Assembly: GCA_001776335.1 (NCBI GenBank)
Contig: MFAZ01000043.1
Coordinates: forward strand, 74,971-91,209
Origin: Candidatus Curtissbacteria bacterium RIFCSPHIGHO2_01_FULL_41_11
Lineage (GTDB): Bacteria > Patescibacteriota > Microgenomatia > Curtissbacterales > GWA2-41-24
Reading direction: 5' to 3'
DNA: 16,239 nt
Below the pieces are notes generated by a model that was not told the origin of the DNA, did not search any database, and saw nothing but the letters and a program-made list of their open reading frames with translations. The position numbers and the translations under genes were made by a program. Shown one piece after another: positions 1 through 6,045 of this stretch. The first letter of the stretch is position 1, and every line of letters begins with the position of its first letter.

Positions 1-829
1 TACGCAGAAGAATGTCTTCTCCCTCTACAAACCCTAACTCGTTTGCTGCGGACTGGAGTGATGTTGGAGTTTTAGATTCACTTTCTCCGGTTGGTTCAAA
101 GCCCAGGATATCCGCAGCCTGAGCGTAGGCAACAGCTCTTACTAATTCATTGTCATCTAAAAAATCAACTTTTGGTTCGTGGACGAAAATATCTTTCCAG
201 TCATGATTTGCTATCTTTTCTGCTAAGGGTGACGATTCTCCAATTCCATAAACAATAATTTTTGCCGGGAGTCCGTCTCTTCCTTCCTTGAGCTGATTGG
301 TGAGTTTCTCTATTTTTTCGATATTAATTTGAGCTTTGGAAGTATTTGTTTTGGTGATGGTGTTATTTTCCAGGAGATGAACTTCGCAAAATTCACTGAA
401 AATCCCAATTAAAATTACGTTCGGAGTTGTCGATTCTTCAATCTTTAAGAGGTGATTTATGGCGACAGGAAGAGGAACAAAAGCCTGGGGGTCAAGATCC
501 AGCTCTTGTGACAAATTCTTTAGAATTTTTGCAGTCTGCTTGCTAAGATCCCCTTCTTCGAACCAATCACTGGTGAGACCAAAGACTACTTTTGTGACGT
601 CTACTTTTGCCTGCTCCCCTGCCATGTCTATGGCAACTGCAGCTTGATGAATAAGAACATCTAAATTTTGATAGGATTTGTGACCAAAACCAAGATTTTG
701 AATCTGTTCGTTTTCAAAATTCCAGATGAGGGAAAGAATTCTATCAGGAGTAAATACAAGAGATAGGTAACTTGCATTTTTTGTTTCCTTACTGCCTGTT
801 ATTTTTCCAAGGATATCGAAGGGCATCAT
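1..829 (-). CDS. Degenerate actin-fold-like protein (FtsA/PilM-type), C-terminus beyond window
   Basis: The frame is open from the start at 829 to base 1, giving at least 276 residues; the gene continues outside the window. It begins MMPFDIL, so either of two adjacent ATGs (829 or 826) could be used. I do not recognise a named family. The succession of a short beta-rich start (ASYLSLVFTPDRILSLIW), a central segment FVPLPVAINHLL, a strand-turn NVILIGIFSEFCEVHLLENN, a strand-loop AKIIVYGIGESSPLAEKI and a helix ELVRAVAYAQAADIL resembles the order of phosphate-1, phosphate-2 and adenosine segments in FtsA/PilM-type actin folds. The Asp and Gly residues that would bind nucleotide are mostly missing, so it would be a non-ATPase relative. 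It follows the Pro-rich membrane protein by 35 bases and may share its transcript. The actin-fold assignment is an inference; that the frame is coding is much surer. Confidence 0.8.
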   Translation of the reverse strand, partial: MMPFDILGKITGSKETKNASYLSLVFTPDRILSLIWNFENEQIQNLGFGHKSYQNLDVLIHQAAVAIDMAGEQAKVDVTKVVFGLTSDWFEEGDLSKQTAKILKNLSQELDLDPQAFVPLPVAINHLLKIEESTTPNVILIGIFSEFCEVHLLENNTITKTNTSKAQINIEKIEKLTNQLKEGRDGLPAKIIVYGIGESSPLAEKIANHDWKDIFVHEPKVDFLDDNELVRAVAYAQAADILGFEPTGESESKTPTSLQSAANELGFVEGEDILLR

Positions 830-840
830 TTGTATTTTGA

Positions 841-846
841 ATTATA
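841..846 (-). promoter_or_regulatory. -10 box close to the actin-like gene start
   Basis: TATAAT on the minus strand, 11 bases before the first ATG (829), in the 35-bp gap after the Pro-rich gene. No good -35 is seen 17 bases upstream. If used, the leader would be about 5 bases. Confidence 0.4.
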
Positions 847-864
847 TTACTTGCCGATATTTTA

Positions 865-1521
865 TTACTGTGAGGTCGCCTCGGAAGTAGCTTGGGATGC
901 GCCTCCGGTCGCCGGTGGAATCTCCGAAAATCCACCGCTAGTCCGATTTGGCGGAGGTGAAGGAATTTCAATTTTGTCTGTCTCGTTTGTATCTTTTACC
1001 GACTGATTATTTTTTTTGGAAAGAATGAAAAACCAAACCAGGGCCGCTATAAGAACAACCAAAAGTAACAAACCGGCAATAATAATTACTACTCTCATTT
1101 TTTTTATACCGGAAGGGGAAGAGCTTTCGGGTGGGGTTTGTGTTTGGGGAGGGGTGTAAGGGGTCGGATTAGGCTGATTTTCCGAAATAGACGGTGCCGG
1201 TGGTGTGGGTGCCGGTTCTTGTGGAGGAGGGGCAATTGGTGCCTGTGGCACAGGTGCCGGAGTTGGCATGGGAGTCGGACTTGGCATGGGAGTCGGAGTT
1301 GGCATGGGAGTCGGACTTGGCTGAGGTGAAACAGGTTGTGGCGGCGGACTGCCTATCGGGTCTTGCGGCGGCGTGTTTGAGACACCAGCCGGAGCCGGAG
1401 GCTCTTTAAAAACTGCGTCTTCTCCTGCTACTGCAAATTGTCCGGGTTGTATCGGGCTTTGAGGTGGGTTTTTTGAATTTGAATCGTTGGGATTATTGTT
1501 GTTTTTGGCAGAAGGATCCAT
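865..1521 (-). CDS. Pro-rich single-pass membrane protein, function unknown
   Basis: 218 residues. Residues 1-140 are low-complexity and rich in Pro, Asn, Gln and Thr, with a short non-repetitive stretch PGQFAVAGEDAV at 26-37. One strongly hydrophobic helix follows at about 143-167, flanked by Lys pairs on both sides, then about 50 polar residues. There is no N-terminal signal peptide, so the helix itself would insert the protein; its orientation is not clear from charge. Residues around 69-88 come from an 18-bp tandem DNA repeat (PTPMPS/PTPMPT units). No catalytic motif is visible. It lies between alaS and the actin-like gene. A cell-surface or scaffold role is possible but unsupported. The ATG at 1521 is preceded by AAAGAGA, a weak Shine-Dalgarno-like string, and by a hairpin. 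Confidence 0.8.
   Translation of the reverse strand: MDPSAKNNNNPNDSNSKNPPQSPIQPGQFAVAGEDAVFKEPPAPAGVSNTPPQDPIGSPPPQPVSPQPSPTPMPTPTPMPSPTPMPTPAPVPQAPIAPPPQEPAPTPPAPSISENQPNPTPYTPPQTQTPPESSSPSGIKKMRVVIIIAGLLLLVVLIAALVWFFILSKKNNQSVKDTNETDKIEIPSPPPNRTSGGFSEIPPATGGASQATSEATSQ
1265..1318 (-). repeat. 18-bp tandem repeat, three copies, in coding sequence
   Basis: On the plus strand the unit GGCATGGGAGTCGGA + CTT/GTT occurs at 1265, 1283 and 1301 with an exact period of 18 and only the last triplet varying. It encodes PTPMPS/PTPMPT units in the Pro-rich protein. It has no spacers and the period is a multiple of three, so it is an expanding coding repeat, not CRISPR. Confidence 0.9.
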
Positions 1522-1532
1522 GATAATTCTCT

Positions 1533-1564
1533 TTAAGGAGACAACCTTGTGGTTTTCTCCTTAA
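1533..1564 (-). promoter_or_regulatory. Hairpin in the leader of the Pro-rich protein gene
   Basis: Nine-base arms TTAAGGAGA (1533-1541 on plus) and TCTCCTTAA (1556-1564) are perfect complements. The inner AACC/GGTT pairs extend the stem, leaving a four-base loop. On the minus strand the hairpin ends 11 bases before the ATG at 1521, and its distal arm contains AAGGAG. No T-tract follows on the minus strand, so a regulatory or stabilising leader is more likely than a terminator. Confidence 0.5.
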
Positions 1565-1588
1565 TATTCCTCTTTCCCCTTTAGGGAC

Positions 1589-1620
1589 AAATTTGAACTG
1601 GCAGAGCCAGTTTCAAATTT
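1589..1620 (-). terminator. Possible alaS terminator hairpin
   Basis: Arms AAATTTGAACTGGC and GCCAGTTTCAAATTT pair over 14 bases with one bulged A and a three-base loop, 27 bases after the alaS stop. The arm ends with AAATTT, but no clear T-run follows beyond it. It may terminate alaS weakly or in both directions. Confidence 0.4.
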
Positions 1621-1646
1621 AATTGTAGAACTTAAAGGCATCGCTG

Positions 1647-3413
1647 TCACCCCGTTATTTTAGCATAAATTCTTCTAATTCCAGAGCCTGCAGATTCTTC
1701 TTTCGTAATTTTAAATTCGCCGAGGGTGCCTGTATTTTCGGCGTGTGGACCGCCGCAGAATTCTTTTGAATATGCCTCTTCCAATTTATCCGATTTCCCC
1801 ATGTAGTAAATACTTACCAAGTCTGTGTATTTTTCGTCAAAAAGTCCAATTGCACCAACCTGCTGGGCAGCTTGTTTTGGTAATGTCTTTTTATTAACCT
1901 TCAAATTATCGGCAATTTTACTGTTCACCAGACCTTGAGTTTTATTAAGTTGGTCTTGTGTCATTTTCTCTGAGTGGCTGAAGTCGAAACGTAACCTTTC
2001 GTCTGTGATGTGAGACCCTGTCTGGTGAACGTGATTACCAAGAACATCACGCAACGCTTGGTGAAGAAGATGTGTTGCCGTATGAAGTTTTGCAGCTTTG
2101 GCGCTTTGCACAGCAAGGCCACCTTTTGTTTTTTCCTGTGCAGATCTTGATAAGTTTTGGTGAGATTTAAGCTCGCTTTCGAATTTTTTTATATCAACCT
2201 TTTTGCCCTGTTCGGCTGCCAGTTCTACTGTAAGTTCTATTGGGAATCCATAGTTCTGGTAAAGATCGAAGGCGGCTTTGCCCGAAATATCTCCCTGTAT
2301 TTTTTCAAAATGGCGGATACCAGATGCGAGCGCTTTTTTAAATTTCTTTTCCTCTCCTTTGAGTTCATCAACTATTGAATTTTGAAATTCTTCAAGTTTT
2401 GGGTAAAAGTCACCGTAGGTTTTTACAACTATTTTGGAGAGATCTTCCAAAAAGTCTGCATCTATTTTTAAAAGGGACGCATGTCTAATTGATCTGCGAA
2501 TTAGACGACGAAGGATATAGCCACGTTCAACGTTAGATGGAGTTACCCCGTCAGATATTAAAAAAACTGAGGACCTGATATGGTCAGCAACTATTCTTGT
2601 GGATTTAACATTAAAAGCCCCTGCCAAGTCTTCTATTTTTTTCATAAGAGGCAGAAAAATATCTGTTTCATAACCGGAAGGAACATCGTTTAAAACTGCT
2701 AACATTCTTTCCAAACCCATTCCAGTGTCGACATTTTTCTGTATTAGTGGTTTATAGCTTCCATCTGTTTGTTTGTCGTATTCCATAAAGACGTCGTTCC
2801 AGATTTCAACAAAACGCGGATTTGTCGACGGATCAATTGGACCTTTACCCGATGGTTCAGTATCGTAAAACATTTCAGTATCAGGACCACAAGGACCGGA
2901 TGGTCCGACCGGTCCCCACCAATTATCCTTTTTGCCATATTTGAAAATATGGTCTTTTCGCACGCCGAGCTTTTTCCAAATATCGAACGATTCCTGGTCA
3001 AATGGAGCATCGTCATCGCCTGCAAAGACAGAGACGTAAATCCTTTTTGAGTCAAGTTTGAGTTCTTTGACTAGAAACTCCCAGGACCAGAAAATAGCTT
3101 CCTCTTTCCAGTAATCACCGAGCGACCAATTGCCCAACATTTCAAAAAAAGTGTTGTGAGTGGCATCCCCTACCTCGTCAATGTCGTCTGTGCGCAGACA
3201 CTTTTGGACGTTAACAAGGCGTTTGCCTTCTGGGTGGGATTGACCGAGTAGGTATGGGATGAGAGGATGCATGCCGGCCGTGGTAAAGAGAACACGCTGA
3301 GTTGGCGCAAGTTCAACTGTTTGATCAGGGACAAGCGAGGCTGAAGGGATAATTTTATGTTTCCTGTCTTGAAAAAATTTCAAATACTTTTGTCTGAGTT
3401 CAACTGATGTCAT
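1647..3413 (-). CDS. alaS: Alanyl-tRNA synthetase, short form
   Basis: Charges tRNA-Ala with alanine in the cytoplasm. It has 588 residues against about 875 in most bacteria. The class II catalytic core is present: FFEMLGNWSLGDY at 89-101, GPSGPCGPDTE at 170-180 and GMGLER at 231-236. The tRNA-recognition middle region follows (ERGYILRRLIRRSIRHA, 296-312). The editing domain is complete in its zinc/active-site pairs: H444-x3-H448 (HTATH) and C553-x3-H557 (CGGPH), and the protein ends just after the conserved ESAGSGIRRIYA. The C-terminal oligomerisation/C-Ala (DHHA1) domain is therefore absent. The stop is TGA and nothing of the lost domain is seen in the 125 bases that follow, so this is a natural short form and not a visible frameshift. 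It is divergent from the metallopeptidase gene and has a -10 box six bases before the ATG. Confidence 0.97.
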   Translation of the reverse strand: MTSVELRQKYLKFFQDRKHKIIPSASLVPDQTVELAPTQRVLFTTAGMHPLIPYLLGQSHPEGKRLVNVQKCLRTDDIDEVGDATHNTFFEMLGNWSLGDYWKEEAIFWSWEFLVKELKLDSKRIYVSVFAGDDDAPFDQESFDIWKKLGVRKDHIFKYGKKDNWWGPVGPSGPCGPDTEMFYDTEPSGKGPIDPSTNPRFVEIWNDVFMEYDKQTDGSYKPLIQKNVDTGMGLERMLAVLNDVPSGYETDIFLPLMKKIEDLAGAFNVKSTRIVADHIRSSVFLISDGVTPSNVERGYILRRLIRRSIRHASLLKIDADFLEDLSKIVVKTYGDFYPKLEEFQNSIVDELKGEEKKFKKALASGIRHFEKIQGDISGKAAFDLYQNYGFPIELTVELAAEQGKKVDIKKFESELKSHQNLSRSAQEKTKGGLAVQSAKAAKLHTATHLLHQALRDVLGNHVHQTGSHITDERLRFDFSHSEKMTQDQLNKTQGLVNSKIADNLKVNKKTLPKQAAQQVGAIGLFDEKYTDLVSIYYMGKSDKLEEAYSKEFCGGPHAENTGTLGEFKITKEESAGSGIRRIYAKITG

Positions 3414-3419
3414 GATGCA

Positions 3420-3434
3420 ATTATATCTTATAAT
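3420..3434. promoter_or_regulatory. Divergent back-to-back -10 boxes, alaS and metallopeptidase
   Basis: Only 27 bases separate the two ATGs (3413 minus, 3441 plus). A TATAAT faces alaS (3425-3420) and another faces the metallopeptidase (3429-3434). Each ends exactly six bases before its ATG, so initiation at the usual distance would start the mRNA at the A of the start codon. No Shine-Dalgarno sequence fits in the gap. -35 matches are poor on both sides. Confidence 0.6.
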
Positions 3435-3440
3435 TTATGT

Positions 3441-4355
3441 ATGCAAAAACTTCTTTTGAGTTTTTTGATTTTTGCGATTTTCGGGTTTGGTATAACTTCA
3501 TATTCTCAGGGGTATTTGAATGGTCCCAATCTTTTTTCCAGATCGGTTTGCGATCGGCCAATTACTTACACTACTGGTTATATTGACCCGCGATTTAACT
3601 ATAGCGAAGCTAAGGTCAAGGAAGATTTGGAGAAGGCTGAATTTATCTGGGAGGGAGCACGCGGCAAGAATCTTTTTGAGTATGATCCGAATGCACAATT
3701 GAAGGTCGATTTTGTATATGACCGAAAACAGGCCCTCAATACTCAGATTAATCAATTGGAAAAAAAACTCAACCTGGATCAACAAAATCTGGATGCAAGG
3801 AAAGAGGATTTTGAAAAAAGAGTTACCGCTTTTAATCAGCAGGTGAGTGATTTAAACACTGAGATTGCCAAGTGGAACAATCAGGGAGGAGCAACGCCGG
3901 ATGAATATAACAGGCTCGTGGCAAAACAAAATGATCTGGTGCAACAAGCGCAAAAACTTAGCGAAGAAGCAAATAGTCTTAATCTTTCTGCTCAGGAATT
4001 TAATTTAAATATCGGAAATCTAAATCAGAAAATATCTGAATTCAATGCGGATCTCGGAAGAAGACCGGAGGAAGGATTTTACGACGGAATCAAAAATACA
4101 ATTAGTATATTTTTTGTACCTAGCCAAAAAGAGCTTGAGCATACGCTAGCTCATGAGATGGGACATGCACTCGGACTTTTACACATTGAAGATGATCGAG
4201 CTGCAATAATGTTTCCATTTGCTTCAGAGACTGTTGTGGCAAGCCCGGCGGATATCTCTGCCTTGAATGTTGTTTGCGAGCCGAAAAGTTTACCAGAGAC
4301 AATAGTCATAAATCTTTTATTACTTTTACAAAAACAGTTTGGGGAAATTAATTAA
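3441..4355 (+). CDS. Secreted matrixin-like zinc metallopeptidase with coiled-coil insertion
   Basis: 304 residues. Residues 1-22 form a signal peptide or N-terminal anchor (QKLLLSFLIFAIFGFGITSYS). The catalytic signature HEMGHALGLLH at 238-248 is the metzincin zinc site (three His and Glu239), and IMFP at 256-259 is the Met-turn, as in matrixins (M10). The start of the domain (CDRPITYTTGYIDPRF, 37-52; LKVDFVYD, 87-94) is separated from the zinc helix by about 110 residues of polar, heptad-like helix (about 96-206, Gln/Asn/Leu rich), predicted as a coiled-coil hairpin. It should act outside the cytoplasmic membrane. No propeptide cysteine switch is evident; Cys37 and Cys279 could form a disulphide. 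It is the only plus-strand gene here, and its TAA overlaps the stop of the YtxH-like gene by four bases. Confidence 0.9.
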   Translation: MQKLLLSFLIFAIFGFGITSYSQGYLNGPNLFSRSVCDRPITYTTGYIDPRFNYSEAKVKEDLEKAEFIWEGARGKNLFEYDPNAQLKVDFVYDRKQALNTQINQLEKKLNLDQQNLDARKEDFEKRVTAFNQQVSDLNTEIAKWNNQGGATPDEYNRLVAKQNDLVQQAQKLSEEANSLNLSAQEFNLNIGNLNQKISEFNADLGRRPEEGFYDGIKNTISIFFVPSQKELEHTLAHEMGHALGLLHIEDDRAAIMFPFASETVVASPADISALNVVCEPKSLPETIVINLLLLLQKQFGEIN

Positions 4356-4762
4356 GACTCCTGGCTTGCGCCATGACGGCGGAAGAAAAACCGACGGCCC
4401 TTTTTCTGAATTTGTTCAATATGTTGAGGAACTTCATCGGTTGTCTCTTCGATTTTTTCCTCCTGCTCATCATATGTGCGAGGCTCGCCTTTGGTGGCAA
4501 TTTCTTTAACACTATCCTCAAGTTTTTCTTCTAACTCCTCCCGCTCACTTTGTGAGCGATGCTCGCTCGGGGCTTTCCCTTCCATGATTTCTTCCTCCAG
4601 GTTGGCGATCTTTTCTCCGATATCCTCGAGCAGGTTTTGGCCTTCTGCAAGAAGCTTCTCTTTTATTCTTTGTCCCTTTTGGGTGGTGAATAAATAAGTA
4701 AGCGCGGCTCCAAGTGCTACTCCGAGAATTAATGATGAAATATTGTTTTTCCCGTCACTCAT
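4352..4762 (-). CDS. YtxH-like small membrane protein
   Basis: 136 residues from the ATG at 4762; an in-frame GTG at 4771 would add MII. A glycine-rich membrane helix at about 8-26 (SSLILGVALGAALTYLF) followed at once by TTQKGQRIKEKL is the usual layout of YtxH-family proteins, which are small envelope proteins with a cytoplasmic helical tail. The rest is highly charged and probably helical (EDIGEKIANLEEEIMEG and on), with a basic end KKGRRFFFRRHG. The upstream gene ends 17 bases before this ATG, and a hairpin covers the ribosome site GGGGTGA. A palindromic repeat element is embedded in frame at about residues 63-76. Its stop overlaps the stop of the opposing metallopeptidase gene. Family assignment is by layout, function unknown. 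Confidence 0.8.
   Translation of the reverse strand: MSDGKNNISSLILGVALGAALTYLFTTQKGQRIKEKLLAEGQNLLEDIGEKIANLEEEIMEGKAPSEHRSQSEREELEEKLEDSVKEIATKGEPRTYDEQEEKIEETTDEVPQHIEQIQKKGRRFFFRRHGASQES
4535..4574. repeat. Palindromic repeat element, copy inside the YtxH-like gene
   Basis: CTCCTC is followed by the perfect stem CGCTCAC-TTT-GTGAGCG (4542-4558), nine extra bases, and CGGGGCT. It matches the pattern TCCTC / stem with TTT loop / GCGGG(G/C)CT of the copies at 8212 and 15802. It encodes APSEHRSQSEREE in frame. Confidence 0.45.
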
Positions 4763-4770
4763 AATTATCA

Positions 4771-4792
4771 CCCCAACACTAATGTGTTGGGG
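4771..4792 (-). promoter_or_regulatory. Coupling hairpin hiding the YtxH-like ribosome site
   Basis: Nine-base perfect arms CCCCAACAC and GTGTTGGGG with a four-base loop. On the minus strand the TAG stop of the DUF948-like gene (4781-4779) lies across the loop and second arm, and GGGG of the only Shine-Dalgarno-like string (GGGGTGA, ending about six bases before ATG 4762) is in the 3' arm. A ribosome finishing the first gene would open it. No T-tract follows. Confidence 0.55.
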
Positions 4793-5060
4793 ACCCCGAT
4801 TTCTCTTTACTCCTTTTGTCTTTTTTCAAAAGATGCACGATACCTGCACCGGCTGTAAGAGCCGAGACGAAATTACCAGCAGATTCTACTGGCTTTTTAA
4901 CTTCTGCGATAAGATTGTTGGCATCTTCAAAAAGTATGTTCATGCGGGTTAGAGTTTTCCTAAGATCTCTAAGAACGAAAAACACCTGGAATCCCAAAGC
5001 AACAAGAAAGACTGCAAGAACTATGATGATGGCAAGAAGAATTGTTTGAGTAATATCCAT
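4779..5060 (-). CDS. DUF948-like small membrane protein
   Basis: 93 residues from the ATG at 5060; the in-frame TTG at 5066 would add two residues and has no better ribosome site. One N-terminal membrane helix (about 6-28, ILLAIIIVLAVFLVALGFQVFFVL) is followed by an amphipathic segment RDLRKTLTRMNILFEDANNLIAEVKKPV and a short hydrophobic patch FVSALTAGAGIVHLL before a basic tail. This is the layout of DUF948 (general-stress YtxG-like) proteins, which often sit beside YtxH, as here. That neighbourhood supports both calls. A perfect TTGACA lies upstream, giving a leader of about 50 bases containing a palindrome. Biochemical function is not known. Confidence 0.75.
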   Translation of the reverse strand: MDITQTILLAIIIVLAVFLVALGFQVFFVLRDLRKTLTRMNILFEDANNLIAEVKKPVESAGNFVSALTAGAGIVHLLKKDKRSKEKSGSPTH

Positions 5061-5074
5061 GGTCAAATTACATG

Positions 5075-5122
5075 AGTAATCTGCCCTGCGAGCAAGCTGG
5101 GCAGCTCATTTGAGAGATTACT
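5075..5122. repeat. 48-bp interrupted palindrome before the DUF948-like gene
   Basis: AGTAATCT at 5075-5082 pairs with AGATTACT at 5115-5122, and CTGCCC (5081-5086) pairs with GGGCAG (5098-5103). A small CTCATTTGAG hairpin interrupts one side. The outer arm coincides with the -10 region of the upstream promoter. Confidence 0.55.
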
Positions 5123-5143
5123 TTAACGGGATGATTTTGTCAA
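5115..5143 (-). promoter_or_regulatory. Promoter for the DUF948-like / YtxH-like pair
   Basis: A perfect -35 TTGACA (5143-5138) and a poor -10 TAATCT (5120-5115), separated by 17 bases. The -10 overlaps one arm of the palindrome at 5075-5122, which could serve as an operator. Confidence 0.45.
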
Positions 5144-5152
5144 TGGTTTTTA

Positions 5153-5216
5153 TAATCGCTTGCAGAAAACCCCGTTCAGTTTACATGAACGGGGATGAAT
5201 GCAATAAAAGCGATTA
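5153..5216 (-). terminator. Two-level hairpin; inner part terminator-like on minus strand
   Basis: Inner arms CCCCGTTCA (5170-5178) and TGAACGGGG (5186-5194) pair perfectly over nine bases; on the minus strand TTTTC follows. Outer arms TAATCGCTT (5153-5161) and AAGCGATTA (5208-5216), also perfect, plus TGCA/TGCA, enclose it. It could be a second terminator or part of a small structured RNA. Confidence 0.45.
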
Positions 5217-5283
5217 CATACTTTCGAGTTGTTGGAAGATAAAAAGTTGTGGTGTTTTCTGCGCTCTTGTAAGCAAAGCTTGC

Positions 5284-5314
5284 GATAGTTCCACACTTTG
5301 TGTGTATAACTATC
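5284..5314. repeat. Nested hairpin
   Basis: GATAGTT (5284-5290) pairs with AACTATC (5308-5314), enclosing CACAC-TTT-GTGTG (5292-5304). Strand of action unknown. Confidence 0.4.
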
Positions 5315-5322
5315 TAAAACTT

Positions 5323-5354
5323 GAAAGACAAAACCGAGGACTCTTAGTCCTCGG
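5323..5354 (-). terminator. Rho-independent terminator after the RodZ-like gene
   Basis: Nine-base perfect GC-rich arms CCGAGGACT/AGTCCTCGG with a three-base loop (5334-5354), followed on the minus strand by TTTTGTCTTTC. It begins seven bases after the stop of the RodZ-like gene. It is the clearest terminator in the window. Confidence 0.85.
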
Positions 5355-5361
5355 AAGTTTA

Positions 5362-5988
5362 TTAACGAGTAAGGCGGATTATTCTTGTTTCTTTAGTTTT
5401 TGGTGAAAGTCTTTTGCTTGCAATTATTTCGATTATATTTTGGCCTTCATCAAGCTTAATCTGATGACGAAAATCGCCTGATGAGTCGACAGCTACAAGT
5501 TCACCATCTATGGAAACTGCCGTATCAGCTTCTGTGTTGCCGGAAACTTCTACTATACTGGCAGTCGTATTAATATCATTTGGGGGAGTATATATTTTCA
5601 GTTTAGGAGCAGCAAGAATGGAAGTGTACTGAATGGTCAGATAAACAAAAAACACAATCGCTGTCAGTATAAAAGCTAGTGGTGTTAGTTTATTTGGCGT
5701 AAACATTAAACGTTTTTTGCCTTTGAGCGGGGATTGTTTTTTAGGAAATTTGTTTTCGTCGTATTCTGCTCTATAAAGAGCCAGCAGACGGTTAGCGTCA
5801 AGGCTAAGCAGATTTGAATAGTTTTTTATGAACCCACGAACATAGGCTGGCTCAGGTAAAGCTTGCCAATCTCCTGATTCAAGTGCTTCTATGAATTCTG
5901 GTTTGATAAGAAGTTCGCCAGCAGCATTACTTACTGATTTGTTTTTTGATGAGCGGGCTTCACGTAAGATTTCTCCAAGTTTTTGCAT
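5362..5988 (-). CDS. RodZ-like HTH / membrane / Ig-like protein
   Basis: 208 residues. Residues 1-72 form an HTH domain of the RodZ (HTH_25/XRE) type: LGEILREARSSKNKSVSNAA, then FIEALESGDWQALPEPAYVRGFIKNYSNLL, where the LPEPAYVRGFIK string is very typical of RodZ. A basic linker (80-100) leads to one membrane helix at about 101-125, and an outside domain of about 75 residues with the pattern VEVSGNTEADTAVSIDGE...SSGDFRHQIKLDEGQNIIEIIA, typical of glucodextranase-B/Ig-like repeats. RodZ links MreB to the cell wall; the Ig-like tail is common in Patescibacteria relatives, and no mreB is visible here. It lies 57 bases after ftsK, probably in the same transcript, and ends at a strong terminator. 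There is no close Shine-Dalgarno sequence. Confidence 0.88.
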   Translation of the reverse strand: MQKLGEILREARSSKNKSVSNAAGELLIKPEFIEALESGDWQALPEPAYVRGFIKNYSNLLSLDANRLLALYRAEYDENKFPKKQSPLKGKKRLMFTPNKLTPLAFILTAIVFFVYLTIQYTSILAAPKLKIYTPPNDINTTASIVEVSGNTEADTAVSIDGELVAVDSSGDFRHQIKLDEGQNIIEIIASKRLSPKTKETRIIRLTR

Positions 5989-6045
5989 TTGCCGGTTTTG
6001 TTTTTGATTCTAACATCTCACCACCTGCATGCTGCTGGGGAATAT

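Larger units (their letters stand above)
5067..5361. other. Gene-free interval rich in inverted repeats
   Basis: About 295 bases between the RodZ-like and DUF948-like genes with no convincing coding frame. It holds, from high to low coordinates: a terminator (5323-5354), a nested hairpin (5284-5314), a smaller AAGC/GCTT hairpin near 5267-5283, a two-level stem with a terminator-like inner hairpin (5153-5216), a promoter (5115-5143) and a palindrome (5075-5122). I could not match it to tmRNA, 6S, SRP RNA or RNase P. Confidence 0.6.

Noticed and set aside
1265..1318. Short tandem repeat as a possible CRISPR remnant
   Set aside because: 18-bp units without spacers in a Pro/Thr-coding frame; a coding repeat.
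1647..1649. TGA as a possible recoded glycine codon
   Set aside because: It follows the exact expected end of the editing domain and no alaS-like sequence continues, so it is a stop.
5110..5406. 98-codon plus-strand open frame in the repeat-rich interval
   Set aside because: It is rich in Cys and has no family pattern, crosses the terminator and runs into the RodZ-like gene on the other strand. The stretch is better explained by hairpins.
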